Of a stretch of DNA of 64,000 nt, positions 1 through 13,452 are shown piece by piece. The translations under genes and the position numbers were made by a program. The stretch is from Gloeophyllum trabeum ATCC 11539 (Eukaryota; Basidiomycota; Agaricomycetes; Gloeophyllales; Gloeophyllaceae), in assembly GCF_000344685.1 (NCBI RefSeq), contig NW_006920424.1:614940-678939 (forward strand), read 5' to 3'. The notes under the pieces are model-generated. The model was not told the DNA's origin, made no database searches, and worked only from the letters and a program-made list of their open reading frames with translations. Every line of letters starts with the position of its first letter. The stretch's first letter is position 1.

Positions 1-1232
1 TGGAGTGTGCGTCGGTGCGCAGGCGCGCGGTGTAGGCGGCGAGTCTGGGACGCCTCATTCTGTTCGAGCGCGGAGGGACCCGGGTTCGCCGTCACGTTCC
101 TTTGCAAGGGCACAGCCTAGCGGGAGTGACACTGGTGGTGCCCTTTCGGTTTGGGTTTGGTAGGTGAGTCTGTCTTCGTCTCCTACTTCGTTCATCGCCC
201 GCTATACGCGTGCTCTGCTAGGTAGACAACGTATGAATGGTGACTACCTAGATGCTGCAGTAGCTGGCGACACTGCTGCCATGATGGGACCGCGCCGCCT
301 TTCAGGCCAGTGAGAGCTGTTATTGACCGTAGTCAACTCAGATGTAGTCAATATAAAATAGTAATATATATGTGCTCTACTCCTATGAACACCTGAGTAT
401 ACATAAGAGTGCCGAGATATCTAACAAGGAGTGCCAAGGTCACTGAAGCGAAACGTCGAGGTCACACATCTACAGTGCCGAGGGCACTACTCCCTTGCTA
501 AAAAGTGCCCGGGGCACTTTGCTGTAATAGTAAAAATGTCCCAATCAGTGCCTTGGGCACCTCAGGAAAGAGTGTCTCGGGCACTTGTAAAGTGTGCCGC
601 GCAAGCGGGTGTGGCTCATAATATAAGTGCCTTGGGCACTTACTGAGCAGTGCCTTCGGCGTTGCTCCGAAACGCCTTTACTTCCCGCAGTGCTCGACCG
701 ACATATGTATGGAAGCCGCAACATGACATCTGTGTGGCATCAGCGGGACGAAACGACCGGATCTTAATCTGTTCGAGCATTGATCATCTGCTTAGGTTGC
801 AGTTGGTGATATCGTTATTGTTCAGCAGGATATACACAGCCTGAGGTCCTTCCGGAGAAAATGAAAAAAAGAGCAGAAAGGCAGGGCCGCTTGCAAGAAA
901 TGGCCGACAGCGTTCGAGGAGGAAAAGGGGGGCTGTCGTCCTACCGGAGCGAACGAACGCAGCAGCGCCGGCGTCGTCAAGTGGACAGATGGTGGCTGCG
1001 GACAGCGTTGTATACAGTGTATCAAAGCATTACTTACAAGCCGATCTCTAGTACACGCTTACTGTATTACCCCGGCATAGTCGATCTATAATAGCCATCC
1101 GTCTTTCCTCTTACCAACTCACCGTCCCCGTCGCCGTTTCCTCTGTCGCGTCCACCCTCGACGACGACATTCATCAAGGCCTCTTATTCACTGGTCACAG
1201 TCTAGCGTGCGTGCCCTCGGCAGACCGTCAAC
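1..1232. other. 5' intergenic region, no gene seen
   Basis: I see no coding region with fungal splice structure or a recognisable product here. The stretch holds the palindrome cluster listed separately (430-660). The last 140 bases before the kinase start are pyrimidine-rich, as is common in basidiomycete promoters. Anything 5' of base 1 is unknown. Confidence 0.6.
430..660. repeat. Cluster of palindromic AGTGCC-N3-GGCACT 15-mers
   Basis: Perfect copies of AGTGCCNNNGGCACT lie at 474-488, 504-518 and 626-640. Near copies lie at 430-444, 547-561 and 571-585, and a half copy at 649-660. The three central bases vary (GAG, CGG, TTG) while the two 6-base arms are kept. The distance from one copy to the next varies from about 20 to 55 bases, so this is not a simple tandem repeat. 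The pattern could be a cluster of sites for a dimeric DNA-binding protein or a decayed repeat family; the sequence alone does not decide. Confidence 0.7.
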
Positions 1233-3544
<2,312 letters not shown>

Positions 3545-5458
3545 GGACGTCCCATCCCACTCCGAGAAGCTGCTTATCCATACCTAAAATTCGTTTTCGT
3601 TCACGGACATGCTGTTCCATGCCCCTTGAGTGCTGATGCTGCATATTGTCGGTGCAATCATGTATACGTAGTTATTCCCCGTCGTCGTCGTCATTCTCTC
3701 CCTTTCCTCGCTTAAGTCCCAGTTAGAAAGTGTATCCTTGGCTTCTTTCGTGTTCTGCCTGGATTTGTTGCTGCTCTCGCTATATGATAATCCATTACCT
3801 GTTCCTGGGTTGGTTGGTTGTACATCGTCCTCGGTTCGAATACGTCTACCTCGCTTATTTATCTGGACCATACACTACCTAGATGCAGGGTCTGAGGGCA
3901 CGTTACTCTGCTTCGAAGGCTGGTTTGAGACCATTCAGCTATGTGAAACATGCCCAACATTCGCACTCGCAGCGAGGAATCGTACTTCGACGTTTTGACG
4001 CCGAATGCACTTGTCTGACTGCTGATGGCACTCACTGAAAACTACGCGGAGGACAGCGACGCTCGTTGCGCCAACCATGACCGTATACTTTCTTGTTCAC
4101 ATCCGATACATGTTTTGACTACAGAAGGGAGCCCGAGGTGCACCCCTCGGTCGGCGGCTCCAGATGAGCCAGGACCGAGCAACAAAGCCAGCGAGAACTC
4201 CCGCACACGCGAGCAGCCTGGGGTTTCGACAAGGGGCTTGCTGAGTGATGTTCTTGAGCGCCAGTGACATCAGGAAAACAGCAAACTCCTTTTTGGCCCT
4301 TATGGCGTACGTTCTTTGGAAATAAGCCTGAATAAGAGTTGAGTGGGCCTATTCCGCCTTATCCCGCCTTATAGGGCCCTTAAGGAGCCTGTAAGTAACT
4401 CGAAAGTCGTAAGTAGCTCAAAAGTTGTAGCTCAAAAGTTGTAAGTAGCTCAGAAGTCTGAAATAAGACCAATAGGCCCACTCCCCACCGGCAAGTCCAT
4501 TGTCATTTCCCTGATGGCCATTGGGGACGGCGGGACGAGTCACCAGTGAGCAGAGGGGCGGGCTGTGCTGGCTGCCACTGTGGTCCTCTGGCAGTTCGAG
4601 CAAGGTTCTTGCAGCGTCGCAGCTCCGAATTTGAGGATGTTCCCGTATCCGGCTCGCGGGGAGAGCCCGGCGGGGAGGCGGTCTGCTAGTCCATCCACGA
4701 AGAAGGTAAGAGCCGCAAGGCAGGCTGAGGTAGTCAGGAAGGTCTTTGCAGGGCTTGTCGGAATCCTGACAGGAATTGCGATTGCCGCGCGTGGGCGTGG
4801 CAAATGGGCGGACCTTGCGCATCTCGTATCACAGCTCACAGCCGTGCGCCGCCGCGTGCACCCACCCGGTCGAACTCCGCGCGCACGTAGGGCCTGCGTA
4901 GTTCTCCTCCGTCCCTGTTGTGAGCGTCCGCCGCGCGCCAGATGCACAAGGGACCCTTGGATCATGCGCATGGGCATGTGGTGATGCCGTGACGACAGTG
5001 CAGACGGAGGACGCGGCGACGTACGTGGACATGGATTAGGGAGCCCGCCACTGGCGCTCTATATGTATGCACAGTAGAATATATCCAACGCACCAGTCAG
5101 GAGATACCTGTTGTCGTGCCTCAGGAGCAACGGTAGAGTCAAGACGTACTGGAAGGCACCTGGCTAGGACTGGCTTCGTCCCCGGGTTGGCCTAGAAATT
5201 TAATATGTAAGAAATATACGTTGTATCATCCCTACCTGCTACGTGGACACTGCAGGCATCCGTATTTGGTCGTAAGTACATCAGAGTGAAGACATATCGG
5301 TATGTCGCAGGAGGATGCCGAAGGTGGATGCACGTGACTGGGACAATGGCGACGACTTGGCGACGTCGCGCCAGCTTCAGCCTGACTTCGGCCCGGGCCC
5401 AACAGTTGCTACAAAATTTCAAGTCCAACCTGTGGTCGTAACTTGTACGTGCTCCGCC
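3545..5458. other. Intergenic region without a recognisable gene
   Basis: Open frames here (for example on both strands of 4540-4984) overlap each other, lack splice logic and resemble no family I know. The stretch holds the 3' flank of the kinase gene, the small inverted-repeat element at 4341-4483, and the 5' flank of the next gene. An in-frame upstream ATG for that gene lies at 5315. Confidence 0.5.
4341..4483. repeat. Small MITE-like element with inverted ends and internal repeats
   Basis: A 13-base sequence GAGTGGGCCTATT at 4341-4353 is repeated in inverted orientation at 4471-4483, and similarity continues weakly for about eight bases inwards. Between the arms lie three to four imperfect direct copies of GTAAGTAGCTCAAAAGTT (about 4391-4460). 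The size fits a miniature inverted-repeat element. I do not see a convincing target-site duplication, so the class is open. Confidence 0.5.
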
Positions 5459-8400
5459 ATGGCAAAGAGATTTGCCTCCTCGGCCTCCCCAGACCTGGTA
5501 GCAAGCAAATCGCCCAGGATGTCCTTCCCATCACCCGAGTCAGCTTTTGCCGGTTCATCTAACCCAGCGGATGGTATCTCGGATGAGATGCATGCGAGTT
5601 GGGACGCGAGAGTCCTTCAGGATCGAACTATACAACTGATCTGGGATCAGAGGCAGGACGTGAATCAGTTGCCGGGCCTTTGGATGCAACTACTGCTGTC
5701 CTATCTGGTGGGGAAAGTTGCATCTGACCTGTCGGAATATCAAGATACCAGCAGCGTCGTTTTTGCGAAGTATTCGGAAGATCCGGAGATTCAAAGACTT
5801 GCTGAGGCTGGTCTGGAGAACCGCTCATTCAAGGACCTCCGCCTGAAGCTTAGGGGTGCGCTGTTCGTCTGCCTCCTGAGTATCCGCTGACAATCGATGC
5901 AGAAATGTCTCGATCTACCGACACGGATACGTCTGATTTGCAGCGCAGCGACCCGGAGCAAGTGGCTGGTAGGCTCTAGCATTCCATCTCACGCATTACA
6001 TTGTGTCTTGCTCACAGACTCTCTAGCCACAATTGCAAGCTGGGGAGGCCAGTTTAAGGGCCAAGCTGCATCTGTGCTGCGCCAGACTATTGCCAGTTTC
6101 CTGCACCCGGGACGTATGTTATATGCCAGATATGCTACAATTGTCAATTCCTCTGGCACTGGCAAGTCACGAATGGTCGATGAACTGGGAAAAGATGTCA
6201 TTGTTATCTACATGTGCTTGCGTGATCATCGCAGTGAAGGTATGATCACCTCGTTATGTGCATAGGTGGGAGATTCATACCACACCTCAGGCTTCCCGCC
6301 AGCGGATGCAGACCTGAGAGACTGGCTGCTCAAGATATCCAAGGGCGATGGCCGTGTAGATGGATTCCTTTGGGGATTGCTCACGGTGACTTCCAAATGC
6401 CTGGAAGATATCGTAGATAGAGAAGATCTGGGGAACCTGCGGGGTGAGCCGCGACTGCGGCGACTTGCTTCTGCTTTTCGTAGCTGCATGGTGGATGGGC
6501 AGACCTTTAATTCGGTAAATGACTACCGCAAATCATTTTATAGTGACGTGATCAAAGAAGCCACAGATGTAAGTGCAATACAATCGATCCCAACACTCTC
6601 GCTGTTATAGTGATTTACTCAGTTTGCCAATGCAAGTGTGCCCATGTTGAATGGAGCCGGTCAAGGCTCCCCGCGCAGAGGGGCAACATGTCAGCCACCT
6701 TTGTCATATGCCTTGCAATAGCTCATAGGCATAACAGTGAACGATGAGGGCCAAACATCAACAAAGGCTGCACACAGATTACTGGAGGTTGTTTCCGGTG
6801 AAAAGCTACCTCTATCAAAGCTACCTAGAGGCCTCGTAAAACCTTATGTGGTCTTATCTTTCGACGAGGCATATGACCTTCCTCAAACGCCACCTAAGCA
6901 CAGCTGGTCCATCTTCTCTGAAATCAGATGTGCTCTTCGCTCCCTGGAAGGTCTTCCCATCTTCTCGCTCTTCCTCTCGACGTTGGGGAGATTTCAAGAC
7001 TTCTCCCCTGACTCTTATCAGCACAGATCTGCTCAAGTCGTGTTGGAGGCACCCGATTACAAAGTGCTTCCTGCGATAACTGAGATTGTGTTCGATGAAC
7101 TCGCCCCACAGATAGTCGAGGGGGAGTATACACTGGAGAAGGTCACAAAGATTGACTTCATGTGTCGTCTAGGTCGCCCTTTGTGCGTGCAAGTTTTGTG
7201 CCCTTTCAATTCCTCTTCTGACAGGTTAGGACAGATTCGGTTCCCGCTACGACTTTGGCAGCGCAAAAGTAAAGGACGAATTGTTGGATTTCGCAAGAGC
7301 AAAGTTGTTGGGTACATCTGTTTCGGCAACACGCGACAGTGACAAGGGTCTCCTGGCCTGCCTTGCGCTTCGCTACGCGTTTGAATTCCGGCCCAAGAAT
7401 CCTCGTGAGCGGGAAGTGGAGAGCGAGCAAGTCGAGAGGCACATGCGGATATGCCTTGCAGCGACTCCGGGATTTCAGTCTATGGTGACCGTGGCTCCAT
7501 CGGAACCACTGCTTGCGGAGGCCGCGGGTCAAGAACTGAAGGACCGGAGCGAAGCCCAACTGATGTCTGAGCACTTGGACGTGTGGGGCGTGCATCGTGG
7601 AGATCGGGGCGAACTCGCCGCTATGCTGCTCCTCATGAAAGCTCGCGATATGCTTGCATATGGCCCTCGCAACCACTCCCCGGTCTTCTCGGTACTTGAA
7701 TTCCTCCAAACGCTATTGCACGAGTCCGCAAATATCGGAGATGCTCTGCCTTCCACGTCTCGCCAGGATGAATGCCTGGACTTCTCTACGACATTCAAGG
7801 ACGCTCGCATGGCCTTCAATCATTTCGTCAAGGTTCAAGACTACGACGTGATCAATGTTCAATATCTGTGGCGCCTGGTTCTTCGTCGTGCTGCTATCCT
7901 GTGTGCAGACAACCATCGGGGGGTTGACATCGTCATCCCATTCGTGTTCAAGGACGCTCCCATCGAAGCACAGAACATCTCCGCTATACTAATCCAGGTG
8001 AAGAACGACCGGTCGTACTCCCACAAAGTGCAACGGACGACCTTCGTGGGTATGGATCCGCGTCGTGTCAGGCTCTTCACGCGCAAGGACTCGCCGTTGC
8101 CCGTGATCCGCATGGTCTTTTCCCTGGGGTCGTGGAAAGCCGGGCTCACTGTTGTGCAGCCTCCCGAGCGCCGTTCGAGTCGTATACCTAGCTCACGCCC
8201 GTTCACGGCGTACGACATATGGTGTGCACAGATCTCGTCGGACACATTTGGGGTCATCAACTCGGAGAAGGGGGAGGATGTCCGAGCATATGAGAGCCTC
8301 TTAAGACGTTCCCTCGGGGTGCACGATGGCTTCGAGCTGAGAGATGACCCTAAGGCAGAGCCAGCTGTGCGAGAGGCCAGGATTAATCTGAGGCGCCGGA

Positions 8401-8519
8401 TGTATCCTGGAGCCGCAGCGCTGCCCTCTCATTTCAATAGTTTCATTGATTGGTCCAAGAGCATGAGTCAAGTCGAGCAAGATCATAGCGACGAGGATGA
8501 GAAACTACCGGCTCGGTAG
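5459..8519 (+). CDS. Crinkler-RHS-like P-loop NTPase with C-terminal nuclease-like domain
   Basis: Seven exons join in frame: 5459-5855, 5903-5968, 6018-6239, 6273-6568, 6623-6635, 6738-7182 and 7235-8519, giving about 907 residues. A Walker A motif (NSSGTGKSR) lies near residue 215, and a Walker B-like VVLSFDEAY follows about 170 residues later. The C-terminal part contains a GVDIVIPFVF strand and, about 20 residues on, AILIQVKND, the D...QxK layout of restriction-endonuclease-fold nucleases. NTPase plus REase-like nuclease is the known layout of many eukaryotic Crinkler-RHS-type proteins; I infer membership, not function. The start at 5459 has the context CCGCCATGG and is preferred over the in-frame ATG at 5315. 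The 13-base fifth exon and the acceptor at 6273 are the least certain joins. No stop or frameshift is seen. Confidence 0.65.
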
Positions 8520-8942
8520 CCCGTGGTCAACTCTTCTTTATAATTCCTCTTCTTAGCACATGTGCTCTTTGTGTCTCGTTTGTTGGTCGAGCAGCTATGC
8601 ATTATTTTCTCTCACCATCTCCGTCGCCGGATTATGCTTGGTATCTAGAGCAAGCCAGCATGCAGGGACCAAGGGCGTAAGGGTACTTTACCGTCACCAG
8701 TTGAGTCCGTGCTCCGGAGAGGCTCTGCTACCCTCTCCTACTTGATGATTCGGGCCATCAGTGATCCGGCTGCTTGCGAAGTTTCTGGCTGACTGCTCTG
8801 ATACAAGATATACTTTCCGCCATGAAATACAAAGTACAGCATCTCGCGAGCAAACAAGCAAGGGGAAAAAACAGCCCGTGCGAAGGTAAAGGCAAACAAC
8901 GATCCAGCCCGCGGGGACCCGCCCCGCCCCGCAGCAGAAGTT
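8520..8942. other. Intergenic region between convergent genes
   Basis: This holds the 3' flanks of the Crinkler-like gene and of the MARVEL-like gene, which converge. I see no open frame with splice structure. It is partly pyrimidine-rich. Confidence 0.6.
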
Positions 8943-9821
8943 CTAGAAGGCCATGCCGACGCCAACCTTCTCGAACTGGAGGAATTCGCTGTCGCCGCGA
9001 CGCGCGCCGTGGCGCGGGTGGTAGCGCACAAGGGGCTGCGTCCAGATGTGCGTATGCCCACGGTTCTGCTGGGTGATGGCGTGCCGGAAGGTGAGGAACG
9101 CGGTGAATGTGACTGCAGGGCGAAGATGGGGATGGGGAAAGGGAAAATGGGTAAGGCAACGGGACGCACGCATGACCCACTCGATCCACACGACGGCCTT
9201 GAGACCCTGGACGTCCCGGCACCACGCGCGCGCGTCGGCGTACTCGCCGGGGATGGAGCCGCACGACATGGTGATGTGCGCCCAACGCGAGGTAGAGAAG
9301 GCGTTAAAGGCTGCATTGTGATGTATACGTGAGCCGTGAGCAGGGCACGAAAGGGGGGTGGCGTACCGAGCCAGAAGACGCTGGCGATGAAGAGGATGCC
9401 AATTTGGAAGGGAGCGCGGACAAGGAAGGAGTTGATCACCGCGAAGTTGAAGAGGAACCTGGGGTGTGGTTGGCCTGAGTGTTAGACGGACCAAGGCAAG
9501 GAGAGGAAAGTTGTACGCACATGAAGAACAGCAGGATCAGGGTCGCTATGGACAGACCGAGCGGGAACAAATCCGCCATAACTAGAGTGGCACACGACAT
9601 GAATGGAACAGGCCGTTGGATCTGAATACTCACAGAAGAACTCCTGGAATTGGTTAATCCTTGCTGAAAGCACGACAGCCGCCACATCCAGCACTATGAT
9701 AACCCCTACGCCGCGTCCCCGCACGCAATGTTATTCGCGCGCTCCAATTCATTTCTCCATTCGATGATAGCTCACCTAACGCTGACAGGAATTTCTTGCC
9801 CGAAGAAGATATCTCAGGCAT
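8943..9821 (-). CDS. MARVEL-like four-helix membrane protein
   Basis: Six exons on the minus strand join in frame: 9821-9776, 9705-9634, 9581-9521, 9458-9367, 9310-9170 and 9112-8943, giving 193 residues. The protein starts MPEISSSGKKFLSALG and ends at a TAG at 8943. Four hydrophobic segments are visible: around VIIVLDVAAVVLSARI, PLGLSIATLILLFFMF, FQIGILFIASVFWLAF and VVWIEWVMLTFTAFLTFRH. Short length, four helices and the W-rich last helix are typical of fungal MARVEL-type proteins, which sit in the plasma or vesicle membrane. No catalytic motif is present and a specific role cannot be given. The gene converges with the Crinkler-like gene. Confidence 0.75.
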
Positions 9822-10196
9822 GGCTACCAGCCGTGCAGCAATGCGGACTAGGAAAGAATGGAGTTGACAAGGAAAGAAATATACACAGCAGGCCTGCTGG
9901 TCGGGTTGGGGGGAAACGAGGAGAGGGGGGATGCCTCGGCCTCAAGCCTCAGGCTCCAAGACAAGTGATAATCTGCAACAGAGCTGGCGGACGCGGTAAC
10001 CAACTGATGGCGTCTAAAGTGCATTGGTGCTAAAAATAGACCGCTAATGAGGGGTTTACCCAAAAAGGAAAACAAGGGCTGTGGCCTGTGGCGTATCGAG
10101 TCTGCAGCTTTGTGCTTTTCAGTGCCAATGAGCCGAAAAAAGATAATATTATACAGGTATCATTTTTACTTCTACCCTTCCGTCTAGTATACCTCA
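9822..10196. other. Intergenic region, 5' flank of MARVEL-like gene and 3' flank of receptor gene
   Basis: The two minus-strand genes on either side are separated by 375 bases. No further gene is seen. It should carry the promoter of the MARVEL-like gene (beyond 9821) and the 3' untranslated part of the receptor gene. Confidence 0.55.
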
Positions 10197-12180
10197 TCAT
10201 ATCTGCTTCTGGAACGCCTCCCGCTCCAAATCCAAAGATGTCTCCCCCACTCCACCTGCCTCCAAGTCCGTGTCCCCCTCCCTTGATTCTCCCATCGCCT
10301 CAGAAAACCTCCTTCTGTCCCCCAGCGCTGGCGACTTTGACCCAGACCCCATGCCCACCTGCGGTGGGTACTTGTACCCCATACTTAGGCTGCCCACCTC
10401 TTCTGAAGGGGATTGTGCCTCGAACTCGAGTTCGTCAGGCTGCGGTGGGTCGCGGAAGGTGGTTGTCGTGAGCTCGACACGGACGACGGCTGGTCCGTAG
10501 CTGGATGATTTAGAGTCGCGGTGGAGGAACGAGCGTACCGCGCGGATGAGGGCCTGGATTCCGCATGAGCGTCAGTGAGGTACAGTGGACTTTTATGGCT
10601 GTGGAGAGACTGACCGGATCGGTGGTTGCGAGGAGGCCGTACACAATTCCTCTTGCCCCATACAGGAGGTCGCCTGTTAGCCAAACTGGTATCAGTACCA
10701 CTGACCATGATCTAAAGACGAGCGCGTACTGAGCAGGAGAAAGTTGTAATCCTGAATATATGGGCTGTCAGGCGGTATCTAGTGTTGGAGAGGAAACAAG
10801 AACCCACCGTCCGGTCATGCATGCCCCCGCTCACCGTGGTATGAATCACACAAACGATACTCGTCAAGTTGATAATGCACGACACGAGCGGGTACAACGC
10901 TGCGTCACATTCTCCGATCAACACCACCTCTTGCACGCATTCAGGGTGGGGGAGACGCTCACCAATACGGATGACGATCCCCTTGTACGCTCGCACGTGG
11001 TCCGCCTGCCGCCCGCGCCTGCTGAACACCGAGTCCGCGCGGGGTGTTCCTTTCCCTCCCGCAGTCCTAGCAGCCTGAGATCCTACGGCACTCGTGGAGG
11101 CCACAGTGGAGTGATTAGCGATGGAGTTGACGGATTGCACGATCCGCTTGCGACGGAACTATAGAATGGATAACGACGGACGGTGAGTTCGAAAGATAGG
11201 CAGAGCAGAGAAGGGAAGAAGCGCACAATGTGTCGCCACAGAAACGTGATCAGGATCATAGAGGAGCAGACTTCACCAATGACAGTGAGGCCCGTCCACA
11301 ACAACTGCGTGCTAATCTACAGGACAGTCAGTATTCGGAGGACCACGCGAGCCGAGAGGACATGTATGTACCTGCCACACGAGTCGCTGGTGCGTATTGT
11401 CGTTCGCATACCAGCATTCCTTGACCAGCCCGTCCCATCTAGGACTCTCGGATTATTTTCCAGAATAACAACAGCGCTGGACAGACTGACCCGTATTGAC
11501 TGGCTGCGTACGGCGGGATGGTAACGCACAGGCTCAGCATGCCCGAGCCCAGGACGTAATATTTCTCGGCTTTGCGTCCGTCGACTCCGTGGACGATCAC
11601 CAGCCTGTGGTCGAAATCCATTCAACCCAACCGCACAAACGAGGAGAGGTGGGGTGGGGAGGACTCACTGCATATTCAGTGCGATGCAGAAATTGAGGAG
11701 GCTCGAAAGTTGCAATGTTAGCTACGTTGAGATGTCACAGCATTAGTACATGGAGGGTCGCAATACAGAGATATAAGCAGACCTGCAGGATCCATATCGC
11801 AAGCCCGCAGGCAGGCGTCGGGCCCGTAATTGACCCGCCCACAGCGTTAGCAATACCAAATGCAGTGCTTCAGCCTTCGTGAGGAAGAATATCTACCATA
11901 AAGCTCCGCAATGGTACTTACTTGGCAAGGAGGGAATAACAGACCAGCCGGAAACTCACGCGATCCAACTGAACTCGAGAGAGTGGGCGGAAAGAAACGG
12001 TGATTATGACTAGAAGAACTGAAAAACAGAGGACAGCGCTGGTTATGGAAGTGTACAACCATAGCGCGCTCCTGAAGGTATGACCAAAGCGACTGATCAG
12101 TGGTGTGCAACGAAGGTGGGAAGTGAGACTGACGAGGCGTCGCTGAGGTGTTTCGTGAAGTTGAATCGGGACTGGAGCAT
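10197..12180 (-). CDS. Seven-transmembrane GPCR-like receptor
   Basis: About ten short exons on the minus strand encode seven hydrophobic segments in order: LWLYTSITSAVLCFSVLL (TM1), FRLVCYSLLANTAFGIANAV (TM2), ACGLAIWILQLTLQLSSLLN (TM3), YYVLGSGMLSLCVTIPPYAA (TM4), LLWTGLTVIGEVCSSMILI (TM5), ALYPLVSCIINLTSIVCVI (TM6) and LIPVWLTGDLLYGARGIVYG (TM7). An extracellular-type KECWYANDN stretch lies before TM5, and a long Ser/Thr-rich third loop between TM5 and TM6. The C-tail is hydrophilic, about 100 residues, and ends at 10197. This matches agaricomycete orphan GPCRs of the cAMP-receptor-like kind; the ligand is unknown. Exons 12180-12134, 12092-11922, 11867-11783, 11721-11669, 11604-11491 and 11438-11372 were checked for phase. 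The first exon and its 41-base intron are the least certain part. Confidence 0.72.
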
Positions 12181-13452
12181 GTATTCAGAGTCACCCGTAG
12201 ACTGAGACGCCCTGGTGCGTTCCGTGAGCCTGAGGGATAGAACTGAACGCGATGACAGTGCTAGCGCTGCGAACGTTATGGTACGGTGCGGAAGGTTGGG
12301 CATGCCATGGATACATATACCAATGCAGTACATGGATACCGCCCATAATATACTTCCGAGCTGGAGGGAGACGATAGGGTTTCGTCAGATGCCGCCGCGG
12401 GCGGGACGGATATCCGGATACAGCGAGTGGGGGCTTTGGGGCCCCACTGGCCGCTCAAAATGCTATCAGCGTATCTCTGAGGTAAACATAGACCAGATAT
12501 CATTGCCAGTAGGAATGAAGGATGCGATCAGATTTCCAACGGTCTTTGTGCTAGTACCTGCTAGTACTTGTCGCTCGAGGTTGTTCGTCGACCTGGAGCG
12601 TCCCGCAGCCAATCAGAGTCGTCCCGCTTTTTTGCCGAGTCAAGGCCGGCTATCAAGCAACGCACCATTCCTCGCCGTTAAATATGTGGCGTCGCAACTT
12701 TATGAGGCTCTGATAGAGGGGCTCCATTGTATATGTGTACTAAGACGGCCCCCTTTTCCACGCAACTGGCGGTGGCACCTATTCTTTGGTTTCCTTCCGT
12801 CTACGGCGTATTTCCACCTTAGGTCATGGGGTCGCTGACACGACCGAATTGAAATATGTAGGTAGTAGCCTGACTAGGTGGCTCCGTACTCGGTGTACAG
12901 ATCTACCGAACGTGACTATCCTGTCACGCCCGAGTACGATCGTCCCCGCGTCTAACTCAAGCTTAATAGTCGTCCCCGCCCATATTACTGAACACGCTTG
13001 TCTGGGTAAACCGAAGTAACCGCGACCTGTCTTCTTTGTTCAGTAGTGGATGATGTGAATGTTCACCACTTCAGCGCTTTGCACGCTGAGACGCCCAAAG
13101 CCAGAGTCATCTTACGCGCGGCACGGGCAAGTAATCGTCCGACATCTATACCGGTCCCGAAGCCTGCTTTTCCAAAAATTTGCTCCCAACTGTTACAGCC
13201 AGTTGCAGATCGATGGGCCCACTTTTCAAAAATCATTTACAGTCGGACCACGTCGGACAGCCAATTTCAAGTCCCCGAGAGACAGAAATCAGGCCATCTG
13301 GACTTCTCTACCTTCTTCCGACGTCCCTGGCACCCACTCCGACCCACTCCGACTATACGTGGTTCTCTGAATTGATGGTCTATCGATCTGCAAGCGGCTG
13401 TACTACCAATGTGGCTAGCGGAGTGAGAAAGTGGTCTGATTACAATGGCGAC
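12181..13452. other. Intergenic region, promoter side of the receptor gene; no other gene seen
   Basis: Open frames in 12215-13464 overlap one another on both strands, are Ser/Arg-rich and show no domain or splice pattern. The stretch lies between the receptor start and the foldback element and may contain decayed repeat sequence. Confidence 0.5.

Noticed and set aside
4540..4984. Overlapping frames of about 140 codons on both strands
   Set aside because: Arg/Pro-rich on both strands, as expected for GC-rich non-coding DNA; no motif.
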